A stretch of DNA of 64,000 nucleotides from Nocardia aurea (GCF_003123685.1 NZ_QCYJ01000018.1:118829-182828); one strand, 5' to 3'; counted from the stretch's first letter, positions 18,501-29,107 are shown. The notes: generated by a model from the letters alone, not told the origin. A program made the numbers and translations.

Positions 18501-21500
18501 CCGCGATTCGGGCCCGCAGCCGCTCGGTGTCGAATTCGACGCCCGCGCCGACCGACGCGCGCCAGGCCTGGGTGGGTACCACGTAGGAGACGAGGACGGT
18601 CTCCCCGGCCGGACCGGGGGTGCCGATGGTCGCGGCGTATTCGACCTCGTCGTCGGCCGACAGCACGGCGTCGATCTCACCGAGTTCGATGCGCAGACCG
18701 CGGATCTTGACCTGGAAATCGCTGCGCCCCAGGTATTCCAGTTCCAGGGTGCCGTTCCAGTCGACCCAGCGCACCATATCGCCGGTGCGGTACATCCGTT
18801 CCCCGGCCGCGCCGTGGGGGTTGGCGACGAACCGGCCCGCGGTCATCGCGAAACGGTTGAAGTACCCGCGGGCGATGGCCGGTCCCGCCAGGTACAGCTC
18901 GCCTTCGACGCCGACCGGCACCGGACGCAACCAGCCGTCGAGCACCATCAGTTCGGCGCCGCGGATCGGCCCGCCCATGGTGACGGGCTCGCCCGCCTTC
19001 AACTCACCGGGACCGCTGGCCCAGATACTGAATTCGGTGGGCCCGTACAGGTTCGCCATCCGCCGCCCGACCGACCACTGCGCGGTCAGTTCCGCACCGG
19101 CCGCCTCGCCCGCGACCGAGAGCACCCGCAGATCGGGCAGTCCCGTCGGATCCATGGTGGCCAGCACCGACGGCGTGATCACCGCGTGGGTGACGCGCTG
19201 GGCGCGCAACAGCTGTTCGAGTTCGGAGCCGCCGTACACCTCCGCCGGGGACAGCACCAGCCGCCCGCCGACGGCGTGCGCGGTCAGCAGTTCGAAGACC
19301 GACGCGTCGAAACTCGGTGAGGCGACCTGCAACGCGCTGGCCGTCGGATCCAAATCCAGCGTTTCCCGCTGTGCCGTCACCAGATTCGCGATACCGCGGT
19401 GGCTGAGCAGCACGGCTTTGGGTTTGCCGGTGGAGCCGGAGGTGTAGATCAGGTACGCGGTCTGATCCATCCGGATCGCGCCGCCGCGCTCCTCGTCGGT
19501 GATCGGCGCGTCGGACACGGTCATCACGCGCCGGATGGTGTTCAGATCGTCCAGCAGCAACCAGTCGATGGTGCTCGGCAGCGTCTCGCCGGTGGCCCGG
19601 ACGGTGACGCCGATCGGCGCCTTGGAATCGGTGAGGATGTGCTCGATCCGCTCCACCGGATAGTTCGGGTCCAGCGGCGCGAAGGCCGCGCCGGTCTTGG
19701 CCAGCGCCCATACCGCGACCACCGACTCCACCGAACGGGTCAGTGCGAGGACGACGAAGACCTCGGCACCGATTCCCCGGCGCAGCAGTACCCGTGCGAA
19801 CCGGTTCGACCACGCGTCGAGTTCGCCGTAGGTCATCCGGTCACCGCCCGCGTCGATCGCGACGGCGTCCGGATCGATCCGCGCCCCCGCGCCGAGCACC
19901 TCGGGCAGGGTGCGCTGAGGAACCGACTCGGGCCCGCGCACCGGCAGCAGCGCGGCACGTTCGTCGGGGTCGCAGTGGTGCAGTCGCGCGACGAGCGATT
20001 CCGGCCGGTCGGCGATCTGGGTGAGCAGCAGCACGAAGCGGTCGAGCAGTCGCCGCGCCGAGGATTCCGTCAGATGGTCGGCCAGGAATTTCACGGTGAT
20101 GCGCAGGGTGTCGTTGCCACCGGGCATCCCGTGCAACGGAATCACCATGAGGTTCAACGGATACGGGGTGGCGTCGGTGCCCTCGACGTCGAGGATGCGC
20201 ATTCCGGCGATATCCATCGACTTCGACAGTGCCTCGCGGTCGATCGGATACGACTCGAAAACCGTGAGTGTGTCGAATAATTCGGCGAGGCCGACGGCCT
20301 GGTGGATGGCCGCTAGTCCGACGTGCTGGTGATCGAGCAGCCGCGCCTGTTCGGTCTGCACCCGCGCCAGCAGATCGCGCACCGACTCCGAGGGGTCAAG
20401 CCGCACCCGCACCGGCAGGGTGTTGATGAACAGGCCGACCATATCCTCGACACCGGCCAGTTGCGGCGGCCGACCGGAGACGGTGCCGCCGAACACGACA
20501 TCGCTACGCCCGGTGAGCATGGCGAGCAGCAGTGCCCACGCGGCCTGCACCGCGGTGTTGACCGTCGCGCCCGCGGCCCGGGTGGTGGCTTCCAACCGCG
20601 CGATCAGTTCGGCGGGCAGGTCGACCGAGACCATGCCGGATTCGGTGGAGTGGATATCGGCCAGGGTCGCGATGGCCCTGGTGGGCGCGTCGATTCCGGC
20701 CAGCGCCGCACGCCACACGGCGACGGCGGCGTCCGAGCCGCCGAGCGCGTTCCCGGCCGCGGCGTCGTCGTCCTGTTCGGCCAGCCAGGACAGGAATTCC
20801 CGGTAGGACGGTGCGGGCGGCAGAACATCGGCGATCGCGGCGCCCGCGCCCGTCGCGATGTAGACGGTGAGCAGTTCGCGCACCAGCAGCGGCGTCGACC
20901 AGCCGTCGAGCACCAGGTGGTGATTGGTCATCAGCAGCGTGTAGGTCTCGGGTCCGGTGCGCAGCAGCAGGAACCGCAGCAGCGGCGCGCGGGTCAGATC
21001 GAAACGGCTGTGCGCGTCGACCGCGATCAGGCGCTCGAGTTCGCGCTCACGCTCGGCCGGATCGGCGAGGCGCGTGAGATCGATTTCCTGCCAGCGCACC
21101 TCGGCGGTGGACAGCACGAGCTGACGCGGTCCGTCCTCGGTCTCGACGAACACCGCGCGCAGATTCTCGTGCCGGTCGACCAGAGTCTGTGCCGCCGTGC
21201 GCAATCGGGCCGCGTCGACCCGGCCCGCGAGGGTCAGCCGGGTCTGCACGGTGTAACCGTCGGCGGTGTCGGTGTCGTACCAGGCGTGGAACAGCAGACC
21301 GTATTGCAGCGGCGACAGCGGCCACACCTCGGCCAGATTCGGGTAGGTGCGCGCCCAGCCGTCGATCTGACGCTGCGTCACGGTGGTCAGCGCGAAATCC
21401 GACGGGGTGTGACCACCCGCGTCCGGCGCGCTCGCGTGCGCGGCCAGCGCGCCCAGCGCCTCGGTCCACAGTCCGGCCAGTTCGGCGACCTGGTCCGCGT

Positions 21501-24500
21501 CCAGTACACCGGAGGCGTAGGCCCAGGTGACCTCGAGCGCGGAGGCGCCCATGATCGCGTTGATGTCGACGACCGCGGGCAGCGGCGCGTGATCGTCCTG
21601 GGTCGAGGCGAAACGCCGTGGCATCCAGGCCTCGTCGGTTCCGCCCGCGCTTCGACCGAGGTAGTTGAAGCTGATCTGCGGAACGGGTGCGTCCGCCAGC
21701 GCCGCCGCGCCCTCCCGGTCCAGGTAGCGCAACATGCCGTAGCCGACACCGCGATCGGGCACCGCGCGCAACTGTTCCTTGGCCGCCTTGATCGCGGCGC
21801 CCGCCGCGGGACCACCCGCGAACGCCTCGTCCAGGTCGATGCCGGTCAGATCGACGGCCACCGGGTAGACGCTGGTGAACCAGCCCACGGTGCGCGCGAC
21901 ATCCGCGCCCGGCAGCACGGATTCCTCGCGACCGTGTCCTTCCAGCGTGAACAGCGCGCCGGTGCGGTCGCGCCAGCGGCCGACGGCCATCGTCAGCGCG
22001 GCCAGCAGCACGTCGTCCGCGCCGCAGTGGAATCGCGCGGGGGCGATATCGAGCACCGCGTCCGCGATCGCGGCGTCGACGGTGGTGGTCAGTTGCGCCA
22101 TGGTGGAGACCACGTCGACGGCCGGATCGGCGGCGCGGTGGCCGATCGCGGGGTCGTCGGTCCGCAGGATCCGCTGCCACAGCGGCAGTTCCGCGCGCCG
22201 CGAGTCCGTCTGTTCGGCGATGGCGTGTGCCCAGCGGCGGAAGGAGGTCCCGACCGGATCGAGGGTGCCGCCGAACCACGCGGTCGCCAGATCGGGCAGC
22301 AGCACGCGCCACGACACACCGTCGGTGACGAGGTGGTGCAGCACCAGCCAGAGCAGCGAACCCTCGCTCTCGGAGGCCGGAGCCGAACCGGATTCCGGCA
22401 CCCCGCCGTGCCGCAGCGCACCGTCGCTCTCGGCGTACTCGTCGCGGCTCGAACCGGAGCCCGACCCGAGCCCATCCGGATTCGGCGAGCCGGAGCGCGC
22501 GGCGCGATCGCCGCCCGGCTGGATCACCACGAACCGTGCGACGACGCCCGCCGCCGGATCGAGCCGATCGGCGGCACGCTGCAAGGCGCGCTCGGTGACC
22601 TCCTCGAGGTCGCCCTCGGCCGTGACCACCTCGATCAGGTCGGCGGCGTCGACCGAACCGGGCTCGCCGACCACCCATTCCCAATCGTCGCCGGATCGGC
22701 GCAGGGTGCTGCGCAGCAGGTCGTGGTGGTCGATCAGGGTCCGTACGGCACCGGTCAGCGGGGCGGGGTCGATACCCGCGGGCAATCCGATCAGCACGGC
22801 CTGGCTGTAGCGCTGCCAGGTGTCGCCGTGTTCGAGCATGGCGTGCACGATCGGGGTGAGCGCGACCGGCCCCACACCGCCGCCGGGCAATTCGACGACG
22901 GCGCTGTCGGCCACGTCGGTCGCGGCGGCGGCCAGCGCGGCGACGGTCTTGCGTTCGAAGACGTCACGGGCGCTGAACTGCATTCCCGCGGCCCGCGCCC
23001 GCGACACCAACTGGATGGAGATGATGCTGTCGCCGCCGAGTGCGAAGAAATTCTCGTCGACGCCGACCGAATCCAGTCCGAGCACCTCGGCGAAGATCGC
23101 GGCGAGGATCTCCTCGCGCGGTGTCGACGGCGCCCGGTGTTCGACCGCCCGCGCGCCGAAATCCGGTGCGGGCAGCGCCCGTCGATCGACCTTGCCGACC
23201 GGGGTGAGCGGCAGGTGATCGAGCACCATCACCACCGAGGGCACCATGTACCCCGGAAGATTCTGTCCGACAGCGGCTTTGAGCGCCTCGGGCAGTACTT
23301 GCGCACCGGGCACCGGGAGTACGTAGGCGACCAGCGCGGTGACGCCCGCGGGGGTGGTCGCGCCCAGGGTCAGGGCGAAGTCCACACCCGGCTGCTTCTG
23401 CAACGCGGCGTCGATCTCGCCGAGTTCGATGCGATATCCGCGCACCTTCACCTGGAAATCGCCGCGCCCGGCGTACTCCAGTTCCAGCCTGCCGTCACGG
23501 TGGCACCAGCGCACCAGGTCGCCCGTGCGGTACAACCGTTGACCCGGCGCATAGGGATCGGCGACGAACCGGCTCGCGGTCAGGCCGTTGCGGCGGTGGT
23601 ATCCGCGGGCGACGGCGGGTCCGCCGAGGTACAGCTCACCCGCCGCACCCGGCGCGACCGGGCGCAACCACGGATCGAGCACCACCGCGCGCACGCCGCG
23701 GGTGATACCGCCGATGGTGATCGGGGATTCGGGTGTCAGCGGCTCGCTCAGCGTCACCGTGATGGTGGTCTCGGTGGGTCCGTACCCGTTCAACAGCCTG
23801 CGTCCCGACCATTTCGCGACCAGTTCCGGCGGGCAGGCGTCACCGCCGACGATGACGGTGCGCAGTTCGGAAAGGGTCGCCGGATCGAGCGAATTCACTA
23901 CGGCGGGAGTCACATTGAGGTGGGTGGCGCCGTAGTCGCGCAAGACCCGCGCCAGCTCCTCACCCGCGTAGGCCGCGGGCGGGACGACCGCGACCGTCGC
24001 ACCCGCCGCGAGCGCGACCAACAACTCTTCGACCGAGATGTCGAAACTGGGCGAGACCGCGTGGGCCACCACCGAATCGGCGGTGACCTCGAATCCGGCG
24101 CCGGAGTTCGCGACGAGATTCGCCAGACCGCGATGGGAGACCATGACGCCCTTGGGCAGACCGGTCGATCCCGAGGTGTAGATGAGGTAGGCGGTCTGGT
24201 CGAGACGCAGGGCCGCCGTCCGGTCGACGTCGGTGATCGCGCCGAAATCCTGTTCGGCGACGGCACTGTCGGTCGCGGCGTCGTCGAGGACCAGCCAGGT
24301 CACCTTGTCCGGGAGCGAATCCCGGGCAGCGGCCACGGTCAGCCCGGCCACCACACCGCTGTCGTCGACCATGTACTCGATACGGTCGGCGGGGTATCCG
24401 GGATCGATCGGCACGAAGGCCGCACCGGTCTTGGCGACCGCCCACATCGCCAGTACCGACTCCACGGAACGCGGAATCGAAATCGCCACGGCCCGTTCGG

Positions 24501-26046
24501 GTCCCGCACCGGAGGCGATCAACAGCCGGGCCAGCCGGTCGGTGTACTCGCCCGCTTCGCGGTAGGTCAGCGTCCGGTCCCCGGCGCGGATCGCGACCGC
24601 GTCGGGGGCGAGCGCCGCGCCGTCGGCGAGGATTTCCGCCAGGGTGCGCGCGGGGACATCCTCGCTGCCGCGGGCGGGAACCAGTTCGGCGGATTCCTCG
24701 TCCGACAGCACCGGAACGGTCGCCACCGGCGCGTCGGGTCCCGCGACCAGGAAACGGTGCAGGAAGGCGAGGAAGCGACGGTGCTGGGCGGTCAGTTCGT
24801 CGTCGGTGTAGAGATTCGGGTTGGCCTGGAAGTCGATATGGGTGCTCTCCCCGCCGACGCCCGGATACAGGTTGAGGAACAGATCCTCGATCAGCCCCGA
24901 GGTGAGCACGTGCATACGCCCGGTGACCGGGCCCAGCGCGATCCTGGTGTCCATCATCATCAGGTTGACCGTCGGCCCGAAGGACGCGGCCTCGTCCACC
25001 GCCCAGCCGAGATCGCGGACGATGTCCTCCTGGCGATACCGCTGCCTGCGCAGCGCCGAGGTCAACTCCGACTGCGCGGCGCGGATCAGCGCACCGGTGG
25101 TGACGGTGGCGTCCAGGCGCAGCCGCAGCGGCACCACATTGGCGACCATGCCGCCTGAGCGACGCAGCGAGGCGGTGGTCCGGCCGGAGACCGGCAGGCT
25201 GAGCATCACTTCGGGCGCGCCGGTCATCGCGCCCAGGTAGGCGCCGAACGCGGCGACGACCACCGGCGCGACGCTGGAATTCTCCGATTTCGCCACGGCG
25301 TCCATCAGCGCGGCCGTCGCCGCTGGCAGTTCACCGGTGACCAGGCTGGGATGCGCGTTCACCTCGGCCGCCCGGCCGGCGAGACTCACCGGTTCTGCCA
25401 TACCCGCCAGGTGCTCGCGCCAGTGCTGACCGTCGGCCCGGAACCGGTCGGAGGCACGGTAGGCGAGGTCGGCGTCGATGATCTTGCGCAGATCCTCGGC
25501 CTTGCCCCGCGGCAGCTCCCGTCCGTCGGCCATCGCCTCGTACAACTCGGCGACCCGCTGGAGCAGGGTCATCGCGCCGAAACCGTCGAGCACGATGTGG
25601 TGGATGCGCTGGTACCAGAGCCAGTGCTGTTCGCCGACCCGCAGCATCGTCATGGTGGCCAGACGATCGCTCAGTAGATCCAGCGGTGCGCTGTATTCCG
25701 CGCGCATCCAGGACTGCGCGGCCGCCATCGGATCGGATTCGCCACGGAAATCCACCACGACCAGATCGTCGTCGAGGGTCGGATCGATGATCTGGTACGG
25801 GAAACCGTCCACGTCGATCAGCCGCAGATAACCGGTGCCGAATTCCCGTCCCGCCAGGCGCGAGGCCGCCGCGAGCATTTCGAGATCGATCGGTCCGTCG
25901 AATTCGGTGTATTGCGCGATGGAGATCGGGGTCCGGCCGGCGAAATGCTGGGCGAACCAGATTCCGCGTTGCGCGGCGGACAGGGGGAAGGCTTCGGCGG
26001 GCAACGTGTCGTCCGACGTAACCGGCGAAAGAGAGCGCTGTGGCAT
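12583..26046 (-). CDS. Trimodular nonribosomal peptide synthetase, C-A-T-E / C-A-T / C-A-T-E-TE
   Basis: Single-protein peptide assembly line, 4487 residues. Order with key motifs: C1 (HHIVLDG, ~149), A1 ([10 protein letters not shown], ~623), T1 (GGDSI, ~1002), E1 ([11 protein letters not shown], ~1236), C2 (HHLVLDGWS, ~1707; D-accepting by position), A2 (TSGSTGKPK, ~2201), T2 (GGNSL, ~2591), C3 (HHISADG, ~2787), A3 ([10 protein letters not shown], ~3278), T3 (GGDSI, ~3662), E2 ([11 protein letters not shown], ~3868), TE (GWSFGG, ~4302, His in SHDEL). All active-site motifs are intact. A C domain before the first A domain suggests an acyl starter or iterative use. Specificity residues read by eye: DIENIGGIT-K (A1), DAFVSALIW-K (A2), DAFVAALIW-K (A3); none is a code I can assign with confidence. 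ATG at 26046 has AGGAA upstream. No MbtH gene is in the window. Confidence 0.95.
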   Translation of the reverse strand: MPQRSLSPVTSDDTLPAEAFPLSAAQRGIWFAQHFAGRTPISIAQYTEFDGPIDLEMLAAASRLAGREFGTGYLRLIDVDGFPYQIIDPTLDDDLVVVDFRGESDPMAAAQSWMRAEYSAPLDLLSDRLATMTMLRVGEQHWLWYQRIHHIVLDGFGAMTLLQRVAELYEAMADGRELPRGKAEDLRKIIDADLAYRASDRFRADGQHWREHLAGMAEPVSLAGRAAEVNAHPSLVTGELPAATAALMDAVAKSENSSVAPVVVAAFGAYLGAMTGAPEVMLSLPVSGRTTASLRRSGGMVANVVPLRLRLDATVTTGALIRAAQSELTSALRRQRYRQEDIVRDLGWAVDEAASFGPTVNLMMMDTRIALGPVTGRMHVLTSGLIEDLFLNLYPGVGGESTHIDFQANPNLYTDDELTAQHRRFLAFLHRFLVAGPDAPVATVPVLSDEESAELVPARGSEDVPARTLAEILADGAALAPDAVAIRAGDRTLTYREAGEYTDRLARLLIASGAGPERAVAISIPRSVESVLAMWAVAKTGAAFVPIDPGYPADRIEYMVDDSGVVAGLTVAAARDSLPDKVTWLVLDDAATDSAVAEQDFGAITDVDRTAALRLDQTAYLIYTSGSTGLPKGVMVSHRGLANLVANSGAGFEVTADSVVAHAVSPSFDISVEELLVALAAGATVAVVPPAAYAGEELARVLRDYGATHLNVTPAVVNSLDPATLSELRTVIVGGDACPPELVAKWSGRRLLNGYGPTETTITVTLSEPLTPESPITIGGITRGVRAVVLDPWLRPVAPGAAGELYLGGPAVARGYHRRNGLTASRFVADPYAPGQRLYRTGDLVRWCHRDGRLELEYAGRGDFQVKVRGYRIELGEIDAALQKQPGVDFALTLGATTPAGVTALVAYVLPVPGAQVLPEALKAAVGQNLPGYMVPSVVMVLDHLPLTPVGKVDRRALPAPDFGARAVEHRAPSTPREEILAAIFAEVLGLDSVGVDENFFALGGDSIISIQLVSRARAAGMQFSARDVFERKTVAALAAAATDVADSAVVELPGGGVGPVALTPIVHAMLEHGDTWQRYSQAVLIGLPAGIDPAPLTGAVRTLIDHHDLLRSTLRRSGDDWEWVVGEPGSVDAADLIEVVTAEGDLEEVTERALQRAADRLDPAAGVVARFVVIQPGGDRAARSGSPNPDGLGSGSGSSRDEYAESDGALRHGGVPESGSAPASESEGSLLWLVLHHLVTDGVSWRVLLPDLATAWFGGTLDPVGTSFRRWAHAIAEQTDSRRAELPLWQRILRTDDPAIGHRAADPAVDVVSTMAQLTTTVDAAIADAVLDIAPARFHCGADDVLLAALTMAVGRWRDRTGALFTLEGHGREESVLPGADVARTVGWFTSVYPVAVDLTGIDLDEAFAGGPAAGAAIKAAKEQLRAVPDRGVGYGMLRYLDREGAAALADAPVPQISFNYLGRSAGGTDEAWMPRRFASTQDDHAPLPAVVDINAIMGASALEVTWAYASGVLDADQVAELAGLWTEALGALAAHASAPDAGGHTPSDFALTTVTQRQIDGWARTYPNLAEVWPLSPLQYGLLFHAWYDTDTADGYTVQTRLTLAGRVDAARLRTAAQTLVDRHENLRAVFVETEDGPRQLVLSTAEVRWQEIDLTRLADPAERERELERLIAVDAHSRFDLTRAPLLRFLLLRTGPETYTLLMTNHHLVLDGWSTPLLVRELLTVYIATGAGAAIADVLPPAPSYREFLSWLAEQDDDAAAGNALGGSDAAVAVWRAALAGIDAPTRAIATLADIHSTESGMVSVDLPAELIARLEATTRAAGATVNTAVQAAWALLLAMLTGRSDVVFGGTVSGRPPQLAGVEDMVGLFINTLPVRVRLDPSESVRDLLARVQTEQARLLDHQHVGLAAIHQAVGLAELFDTLTVFESYPIDREALSKSMDIAGMRILDVEGTDATPYPLNLMVIPLHGMPGGNDTLRITVKFLADHLTESSARRLLDRFVLLLTQIADRPESLVARLHHCDPDERAALLPVRGPESVPQRTLPEVLGAGARIDPDAVAIDAGGDRMTYGELDAWSNRFARVLLRRGIGAEVFVVLALTRSVESVVAVWALAKTGAAFAPLDPNYPVERIEHILTDSKAPIGVTVRATGETLPSTIDWLLLDDLNTIRRVMTVSDAPITDEERGGAIRMDQTAYLIYTSGSTGKPKAVLLSHRGIANLVTAQRETLDLDPTASALQVASPSFDASVFELLTAHAVGGRLVLSPAEVYGGSELEQLLRAQRVTHAVITPSVLATMDPTGLPDLRVLSVAGEAAGAELTAQWSVGRRMANLYGPTEFSIWASGPGELKAGEPVTMGGPIRGAELMVLDGWLRPVPVGVEGELYLAGPAIARGYFNRFAMTAGRFVANPHGAAGERMYRTGDMVRWVDWNGTLELEYLGRSDFQVKIRGLRIELGEIDAVLSADDEVEYAATIGTPGPAGETVLVSYVVPTQAWRASVGAGVEFDTERLRARIAGALPGYMVPGYLIVLDDVPLTPVGKLDRKALPMPDFESFQRRYLAPRTPVEHAVAEVFAEVLDAERVSVDHSFFELGGNSLSATRVIARINAALGSTIALRDLFDAPTVAQLAARVVPAGAGARARFGLAPRIRPDRIPLSPAQQRMWVLNQLDPGSPAYNIAVALRLTGDLDVDAMRLALSDVVARHESLRTMYPADADGPRQVVVGVEVAAPVLRSVDADGSAALRARIAELAGVGFDLATEPPLRVGLFRVHDAGDDVSGAPVHVVVLVVHHISADGTSMAPLATDLMTAYAARAMGVEAEMPALPVQYADFALWHRELLGAESDPESLAARQIEHWTESLTGAPDLLELPGDRPRPAVQSMRSADVAFTVDPALHRGMAELATATDVSLFMVIHAALAVLLARLGGTDDVVVGTAVAGRGEAALDGLVGMFVNTLALRTPVDPNAGFREFLRGVRTSDLDAFANADVPFERLVQVLNPARSTAHHPIFQVSLSLQNFVEPVLELPGLRIEVEDLDRDAAQFDLALDLRERFSGTDVAGIDGVLTYATDLFDPATVAAFAQRWQRVLAAVVADPDLTIADIDILAAGERAALVPVRGPRTVGTVPLPWLLAESAAAYPDRPALVVDGVATSYRELDARSNRLARLLIEAGAGPETVIALGLTRGAELLTGVWAAAKAGAAFLPVDPKHPLDRIEHMLTDSGAALGLTVGAHRPGLPDSALWLVLDDPDFVATWAAADARTVRSRDLRAPIRPDHAAWMIYTSGSTGTPKGVTVSHRGLADLVAAQQESLRVDENSRVLQVASPSFDASIFEAIMAFGSGGAAIVAPPEAYGGDALAELMEAQRVTHMVITPSALATVDPERVSSVRVLAVAGEAVGAELVERWAVGRTMVNLYGPTEFTIWATGSAPLKVGEPVTIGGPIRGAAVLVLDERLRPVPVGVAGELYLTGPALARGYHARPDLDAARFVADPHGAPGERMYRTGDLVRWIRATGTAAGMRLEYIGRTDFQVKVRGQRIELGEIDAVLGRADGVEFAVTLGVRGPAGSTALAAYVVHEPGVDLDVAALRAHATDTLPGYMVPSSIVVMDAIPLNAVGKLDRKALPEPVFAAEETEYVAPGTPTEEILAEVFAALLGRDKVGVHDSFFALGGDSILAIQLVSRARAQGVTVTPLQVFEHRTVAALATAADAAGEAVTLDELPGGGVGEMPLTPIVGYMLERGGDYRRFAQTAVLELPAGIRHDQLVATLAAVVDKHDMLRSRLYQRIRPEGNGGPHGDHVLEVAEPGSVDIAAMIRRVEFAADADTVDLREFAITELDSAMNRLDPAAGRVLRFLWLDPVGEAGDRTRAGRLIVIAHHLVVDGVSWRILVPDLMAAWAQVSAGSTPVLTDTGTSMRRWSHALTEEAHRETRVAELDYWRGVIDGPDPRFGARDLDPALDRAGTLSQIEVEVSEEVTAALLTTLPGLFHGGVEDTLLATLALAVRRWRAGRDAATDDDSVLIRLEGHGRQQEIVPGADLSRTIGWFTTVYPVRIDAASTDGPDLGTAIRAAKHRLLAVPDKGIGFGLLRYLNAETARQLPRALPGRIGFNYLGRYSTGDIPAGLEGLGWLPTDELGELPAAEYPDVPLQSEIDVNAVVVGDRLTAGFGFSANLFDYDDVAELARLWVDALGAAAAFARTPEAIRAGAEEELAMAEAAAATAQPGNALGLDVLLPIRPGGDEPALFCVHPSSGMAWTYLGFAEALAPGRPVFGLQAPDLSGKEPSARSIDEFADRYVREILAVQPQGPYHLLGWSFGGLIAHAIATRLTEAGHEVGIVALLDADTADIDGDSIEKLTAGAFISTFGAVFGIEDVPEEATAQEAADLIRERTGGVELVDADTLERMAGSYNASARTRTGYQRPVFDGDVLYFSATVDTSDIFGPQGWRPYVTGEITNFDVDVSHDELTAPHVLPIIARVLDEHFTARKSRQTQEAEQ

Positions 26047-26243
26047 GGGTGATTCCTGCGTACTCAGGCGAGGGTCATTGTGGACAGAGCGATACGCGCG
26101 CAGCACCGAGCCGGGGCATACGCGCTGTCGGCCGCGGGAAACCTGCTCGATCGGAATGGAACGAGCCGTCGGTCAGGTGATTCGACCAGCGTGCGCATGT
26201 GTTGGGTCCCCTCGGAATTCTATCCCCGGCGGCGCTGCGGTAT

Positions 26244-26306
26244 CCGATAATCGGCCTGCCGTGGCGGGATCTCGGTCCTGGCGCGTTCGCACCCGGATAA
26301 TCGGCC
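26244..26306. repeat. Spaced direct repeat upstream of NRPS
   Basis: GATAATCGGCC occurs at 26246-26256 and again at 26296-26306, exactly 50 bp apart; the first copy is inside the palindrome CCGATAATCGG (26244-26254). The repeats lie about 200-260 bp upstream of the NRPS start and are candidate regulator sites. Confidence 0.4.
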
Positions 26307-26311
26307 GAAAG

Positions 26312-26351
26312 CCGGGAATCGACAGACGATTTTTCGTCGGTCGATTCCCGG
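26312..26351. terminator. Long hairpin between adenylation fragment and NRPS
   Basis: A 12-bp perfect stem (CCGGGAATCGAC at 26312-26323 with its complement at 26340-26351) continues, after one A/G mismatch, into a 5-bp stem GACGA/TCGTC with a TTTT loop. It starts 23 bases past the stop of the adenylation fragment gene and probably ends that transcript. It lacks a T-run in the minus direction, so attenuation of NRPS transcription is an alternative. Confidence 0.55.
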
Positions 26352-26374
26352 TCGGTCAGCGGGTGGTTCCTGTG

Positions 26375-26815
26375 TCAGGACGCCTGGAGAACCGGCATGC
26401 GGTCGGCATCGGTGAGGGGGGCGTCCGAGCCGGTCATGTAGCGAACCAGGGTCGAGCGGTCGTCGAGAACGAGCCAGTCGACCGAATCCGACAGCGCGGC
26501 GCGGCGGGCCTTGGTGGTGACACCGATGTCGATGCCGAAGGGGACCAGATCCCCGTCCACCGCGGTCGCGCCGGTCTTGGCGACGGCCATGCGGGTGACG
26601 GCCGCCTCGATGGCGGGGTCGACCGCCACCGCGATCCGGGCGCCGGGACGCGCGCCCAGTTCCACCAGCACCCGGGCCAGGCGGTTCGACCAGGCGTCGA
26701 GCTCACCGTAGGTGAGGTCGCAATCGGCGGAGGACACCGCGACGGCGGCCGGGTCGATGGTCTCGACCAGCGCGAAGGCGTTGGTGCGGGTCTCGGTGGC
26801 TGCTGTGGCGTACAT
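26375..26815 (-). CDS. Stand-alone N-terminal fragment of an NRPS adenylation domain (146 aa)
   Basis: The protein matches only the first quarter of an adenylation domain. It has the A1 core [21 protein letters not shown], close to A2 of the adjacent NRPS, and a degenerate A2 core (MAVAKTGATAVDGD); it ends just before the P-loop A3 motif, so it has no ATP-binding or substrate pocket and cannot adenylate. It is an intact frame with ATG at 26815 and AAGGGGA 7 bases upstream, and it is followed by its own hairpin. It could be a relic of a truncated NRPS gene, or a maintained small protein acting on the synthetase. I cannot assign a function. Confidence 0.7.
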   Translation of the reverse strand: MYATAATETRTNAFALVETIDPAAVAVSSADCDLTYGELDAWSNRLARVLVELGARPGARIAVAVDPAIEAAVTRMAVAKTGATAVDGDLVPFGIDIGVTTKARRAALSDSVDWLVLDDRSTLVRYMTGSDAPLTDADRMPVLQAS

Positions 26816-26914
26816 ATCGTGTCCCCTTAGGAGAGTTTCTCGTGTCGTTCTCGGTATGCCTCTAATCTCCTCCGGAAAGACCTCCGTCGACAGGAACCCC
26901 AGTGCTGTCCCCCG

Positions 26915-26976
26915 ACCCTCCGAGGGTTACCGAATCCCCACCCTGGGGTCACCCCCGAACCGCTCCTACCTGGGGT
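26915..26976. promoter_or_regulatory. Cluster of ACCC...GGGT elements
   Basis: ACCCTCCGAGGGT (26915-26927, palindrome with central C), ACCCTGGGGT (26940-26949) and ACCTGGGGT (26968-26976) lie 100-160 bp upstream of the adenylation-fragment gene. Repeated related elements suggest a regulator binding array, but the regulator is unknown. Confidence 0.35.
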
Positions 26977-26994
26977 TTCTCCTGACACGACTTA

Positions 26995-27018
26995 GGGGGT
27001 GGCGCGCGCGCCACCCCC
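26995..27018. terminator. Perfect 24-bp GC palindrome after monooxygenase gene
   Basis: GGGGGTGGCGCG at 26995-27006 is followed immediately by its exact complement. It lies 15 bases beyond the stop of the minus-strand FAD monooxygenase, the expected place for a terminator; no T-run follows. Confidence 0.6.
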
Positions 27019-27032
27019 CGAAGCCACCCTCG

Positions 27033-28235
27033 CTACACCGGTGTCGGCTCCGGCTGGACCGGTGCGTCCCAGTCGATGCGATAGCGCTGTTCGTGCCCCA
27101 TCGTCTTCTCCGGATCCATCACCGTCCTGGTCATCAACGGCATCAGCAGGGTCATCATCGTGCGGGTGACCGGCCCCGGGGTCTTGCTGTGGTTGATCCG
27201 CGCCGCCCGCTTGGCCACGCCTTCCACCCGATCGCGGCGCAGCGCCTCGTACGCGGCGAAGGCGGCGCCGGGATCGGGCAGGTCACGCAGGCAGCGCGCC
27301 ACCTGCACCGCACTCTCCACCGCCAGTGACGCGCCCTGCCCCGAACTGTTGGACGGCGCGTGCACCGAATCGCCGACCAGCACCATCCGGCCCCGATACC
27401 AGTGCCGTACCGGCGGCATGATGTGCAGCGCGCCGACCGTCTCCAACTGCTCGGCGGTGGTGCGCCGCGCGAGTTCGCCGCCGGGTGTGTCCTCGCCGTA
27501 GCTCTCCCGGATGATTCGCAGCCAGTGCTCGGCCGGGATCGCGCGGGCCTCGGTGAGCGAGAGGTATCGCTTGTGCGGCAGGTTCACCCCCCAGGCGACC
27601 CGGCGGTCGTCGTGACGCCAGTAGAGGTAGTACGCCCGTTTGCCGTAGGCGAAGGTCATGGTGTCGGGCTCGACGTCGAGATCGCATTCGGTCAGCGCCC
27701 CGAAGCCGAGCATGCCGGTGTAATCCGGTCCTTTCGCCTGCGGATCGATCAGTCGGCGCACCGTCGACCGGATACCGTCCGCGCCGATCAGCACGTCGGC
27801 GGTGGCGGTGGTGCCGTCGGCGAAGCGCGCGGTGACGCCGTGCGCGCCCTCGTCGACGTCGACCAGTCGTTTGCCGTATTCGAAGGCCACGCCCGCGGCG
27901 CGCGCGTGGTCGTGCAGGGTGCGGTGCAGTTCGGCGCGATCGACCACCTGCAACGGCGGCATATCGGCCAGGCCGGGCAGGGCCAGGATCTTGCCGTTCA
28001 TGGACAGTCGCGTGTGCGACACCGGGGTGGCGATGGCGCGCACCGGATCGCCCGCGTCGATGACGTCGAGGGCGGCCAGGCCGTTCGGGGCCAGGGCGAG
28101 CCCGCTGCCGATGCCGTCGGACGGGCCGGGGTAGGCCTCGTAGACGCGGGGTTCGATACCGGCTTTGGACAGGGCGGTCGCGGCGACCGGTCCGGCGATG
28201 CCGCCGCCGATCACCAGTGCGGTACGGGTGGTGGA
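27033..28235 (-). CDS. FAD-dependent monooxygenase (PHBH/UbiH-like)
   Basis: Aromatic-ring hydroxylase-type flavoprotein, 400 residues. Motifs in order are the FAD dinucleotide site ALVIGGGIAGPVAATAL at the N-terminus, the DG motif VLIGADGIRSTVR near 155 and the second FAD motif RMVLVGDSVHAPSNSSGQGASLAVESA near 285-310. ATG at 28235 has GGGAGA about 6 bases upstream. The C-terminus after the FAD domain is a short helical tail. It lies downstream of a PadR regulator on the same strand, which suggests regulation by an aromatic or antibiotic-like compound that the enzyme modifies. Antibiotic inactivation is possible but not shown. Confidence 0.88.
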   Translation of the reverse strand, partial: STTRTALVIGGGIAGPVAATALSKAGIEPRVYEAYPGPSDGIGSGLALAPNGLAALDVIDAGDPVRAIATPVSHTRLSMNGKILALPGLADMPPLQVVDRAELHRTLHDHARAAGVAFEYGKRLVDVDEGAHGVTARFADGTTATADVLIGADGIRSTVRRLIDPQAKGPDYTGMLGFGALTECDLDVEPDTMTFAYGKRAYYLYWRHDDRRVAWGVNLPHKRYLSLTEARAIPAEHWLRIIRESYGEDTPGGELARRTTAEQLETVGALHIMPPVRHWYRGRMVLVGDSVHAPSNSSGQGASLAVESAVQVARCLRDLPDPGAAFAAYEALRRDRVEGVAKRAARINHSKTPGPVTRTMMTLLMPLMTRTVMDPEKTMGHEQRYRIDWDAPVQPEPTPV

Positions 28236-28446
28236 CATGGGTGTCTCCCAGGGTTCGGTGAATTCCCCGAACCGTCGCGCGCACCACCCGGTTATCCTGT
28301 GGTTGCCAGCCTCGTGGCCGGGTGCGCTTCGCGCGGGCACGGTTCGAGACGGTTCGATCAGGCTCGGCGGCGGTGTTGCCGCACCCCGCCGGGCCTCGGT
28401 CTTCGCCCGGGCGTCGCCGGGCGGTTTCTGTTCGGTGCTCCGAGGT

Positions 28447-29097
28447 CTACTCCGGTGTCATCCCCCTCTCCACCGCGTCGATGACCTCGCCGGGGTCGAT
28501 GCCCTCGGCGTGCATGTGCCGCCAGAATCCGATATCGGGGAAGGTTCCTTCGACGAGTTCGGCGCGCCAGGAACGCGCCCACTCCGCCTCCGCCTCCAGC
28601 ATCGCGATGCCGTATTCGGATTCGATGACGAAAAGCCGGGGTAGCGCGGCGGCCCGCAATGCCGCCAGTTCGGCTCGGCCCGTCGTGATCGCCTGTTCGA
28701 GCGCGGCGATCCGCTCACCGAGCAGATCGACGACCTCGTCGGGCGGCAGCGTGCCCACGACCGATAGTCCGGCCGTGAAGCGAGCCGGTTCGGGTTGCGG
28801 CGAGGCGATCAGTTCCCTTGCCCAGTCCGACATTTCGGCACGACCGGCGTCGGTGATCCGATAGATCACGCGCTCGGGCCGCGCGCCGTCGCGCTCACTG
28901 CCGACAACCTCGAGGAAGCCCGCCTTCTCCATGTTCTGCACGACGGTGTACAGCGAGCCCCACTTGATGTCCATATCGCGGTCTTTGCCGCGTTCTCGCA
29001 GCTTGGAGGCGATTTCGTAGCGATGCATCGGCCCTTCGACGCTCACCGAGAGCACCGCGAGCGCCAGCAGATTGCCGACCTTGCGTTTCTTCGCCAC
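28447..29097 (-). CDS. PadR-family transcriptional regulator
   Basis: Repressor of 216 residues. The N-terminal winged helix shows LAVLSVSVEGPMHRYEIASKL and the recognition region KWGSLYTVVQNMEKAGFLEVV; the C-terminal helical part mediates dimerisation in PadR subfamily 2. GTG at 29097 has GGAGGG close upstream. Its own promoter region contains a 7-bp dyad (29108-29137), fitting autoregulation. Likely targets are the monooxygenase downstream and the MFS exporter upstream, all on the same strand. Confidence 0.88.
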   Translation of the reverse strand: MAKKRKVGNLLALAVLSVSVEGPMHRYEIASKLRERGKDRDMDIKWGSLYTVVQNMEKAGFLEVVGSERDGARPERVIYRITDAGRAEMSDWARELIASPQPEPARFTAGLSVVGTLPPDEVVDLLGERIAALEQAITTGRAELAALRAAALPRLFVIESEYGIAMLEAEAEWARSWRAELVEGTFPDIGFWRHMHAEGIDPGEVIDAVERGMTPE

Positions 29098-29107
29098 GAA
29101 CCCTCCC

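Noticed and set aside
20323..25158. 1611-codon plus-strand ORF opposite the NRPS
   Set aside because: It is the complement of conserved NRPS codons in GC-rich DNA; composition (Gly/Arg/Gln/His-rich) lacks domains.
26822..26990. IdeR/DmdR iron box upstream of the NRPS locus
   Set aside because: I looked for the TTAGGTTAGGCTAACC-type box, expected for a siderophore; none is visible, so a siderophore role is not supported.
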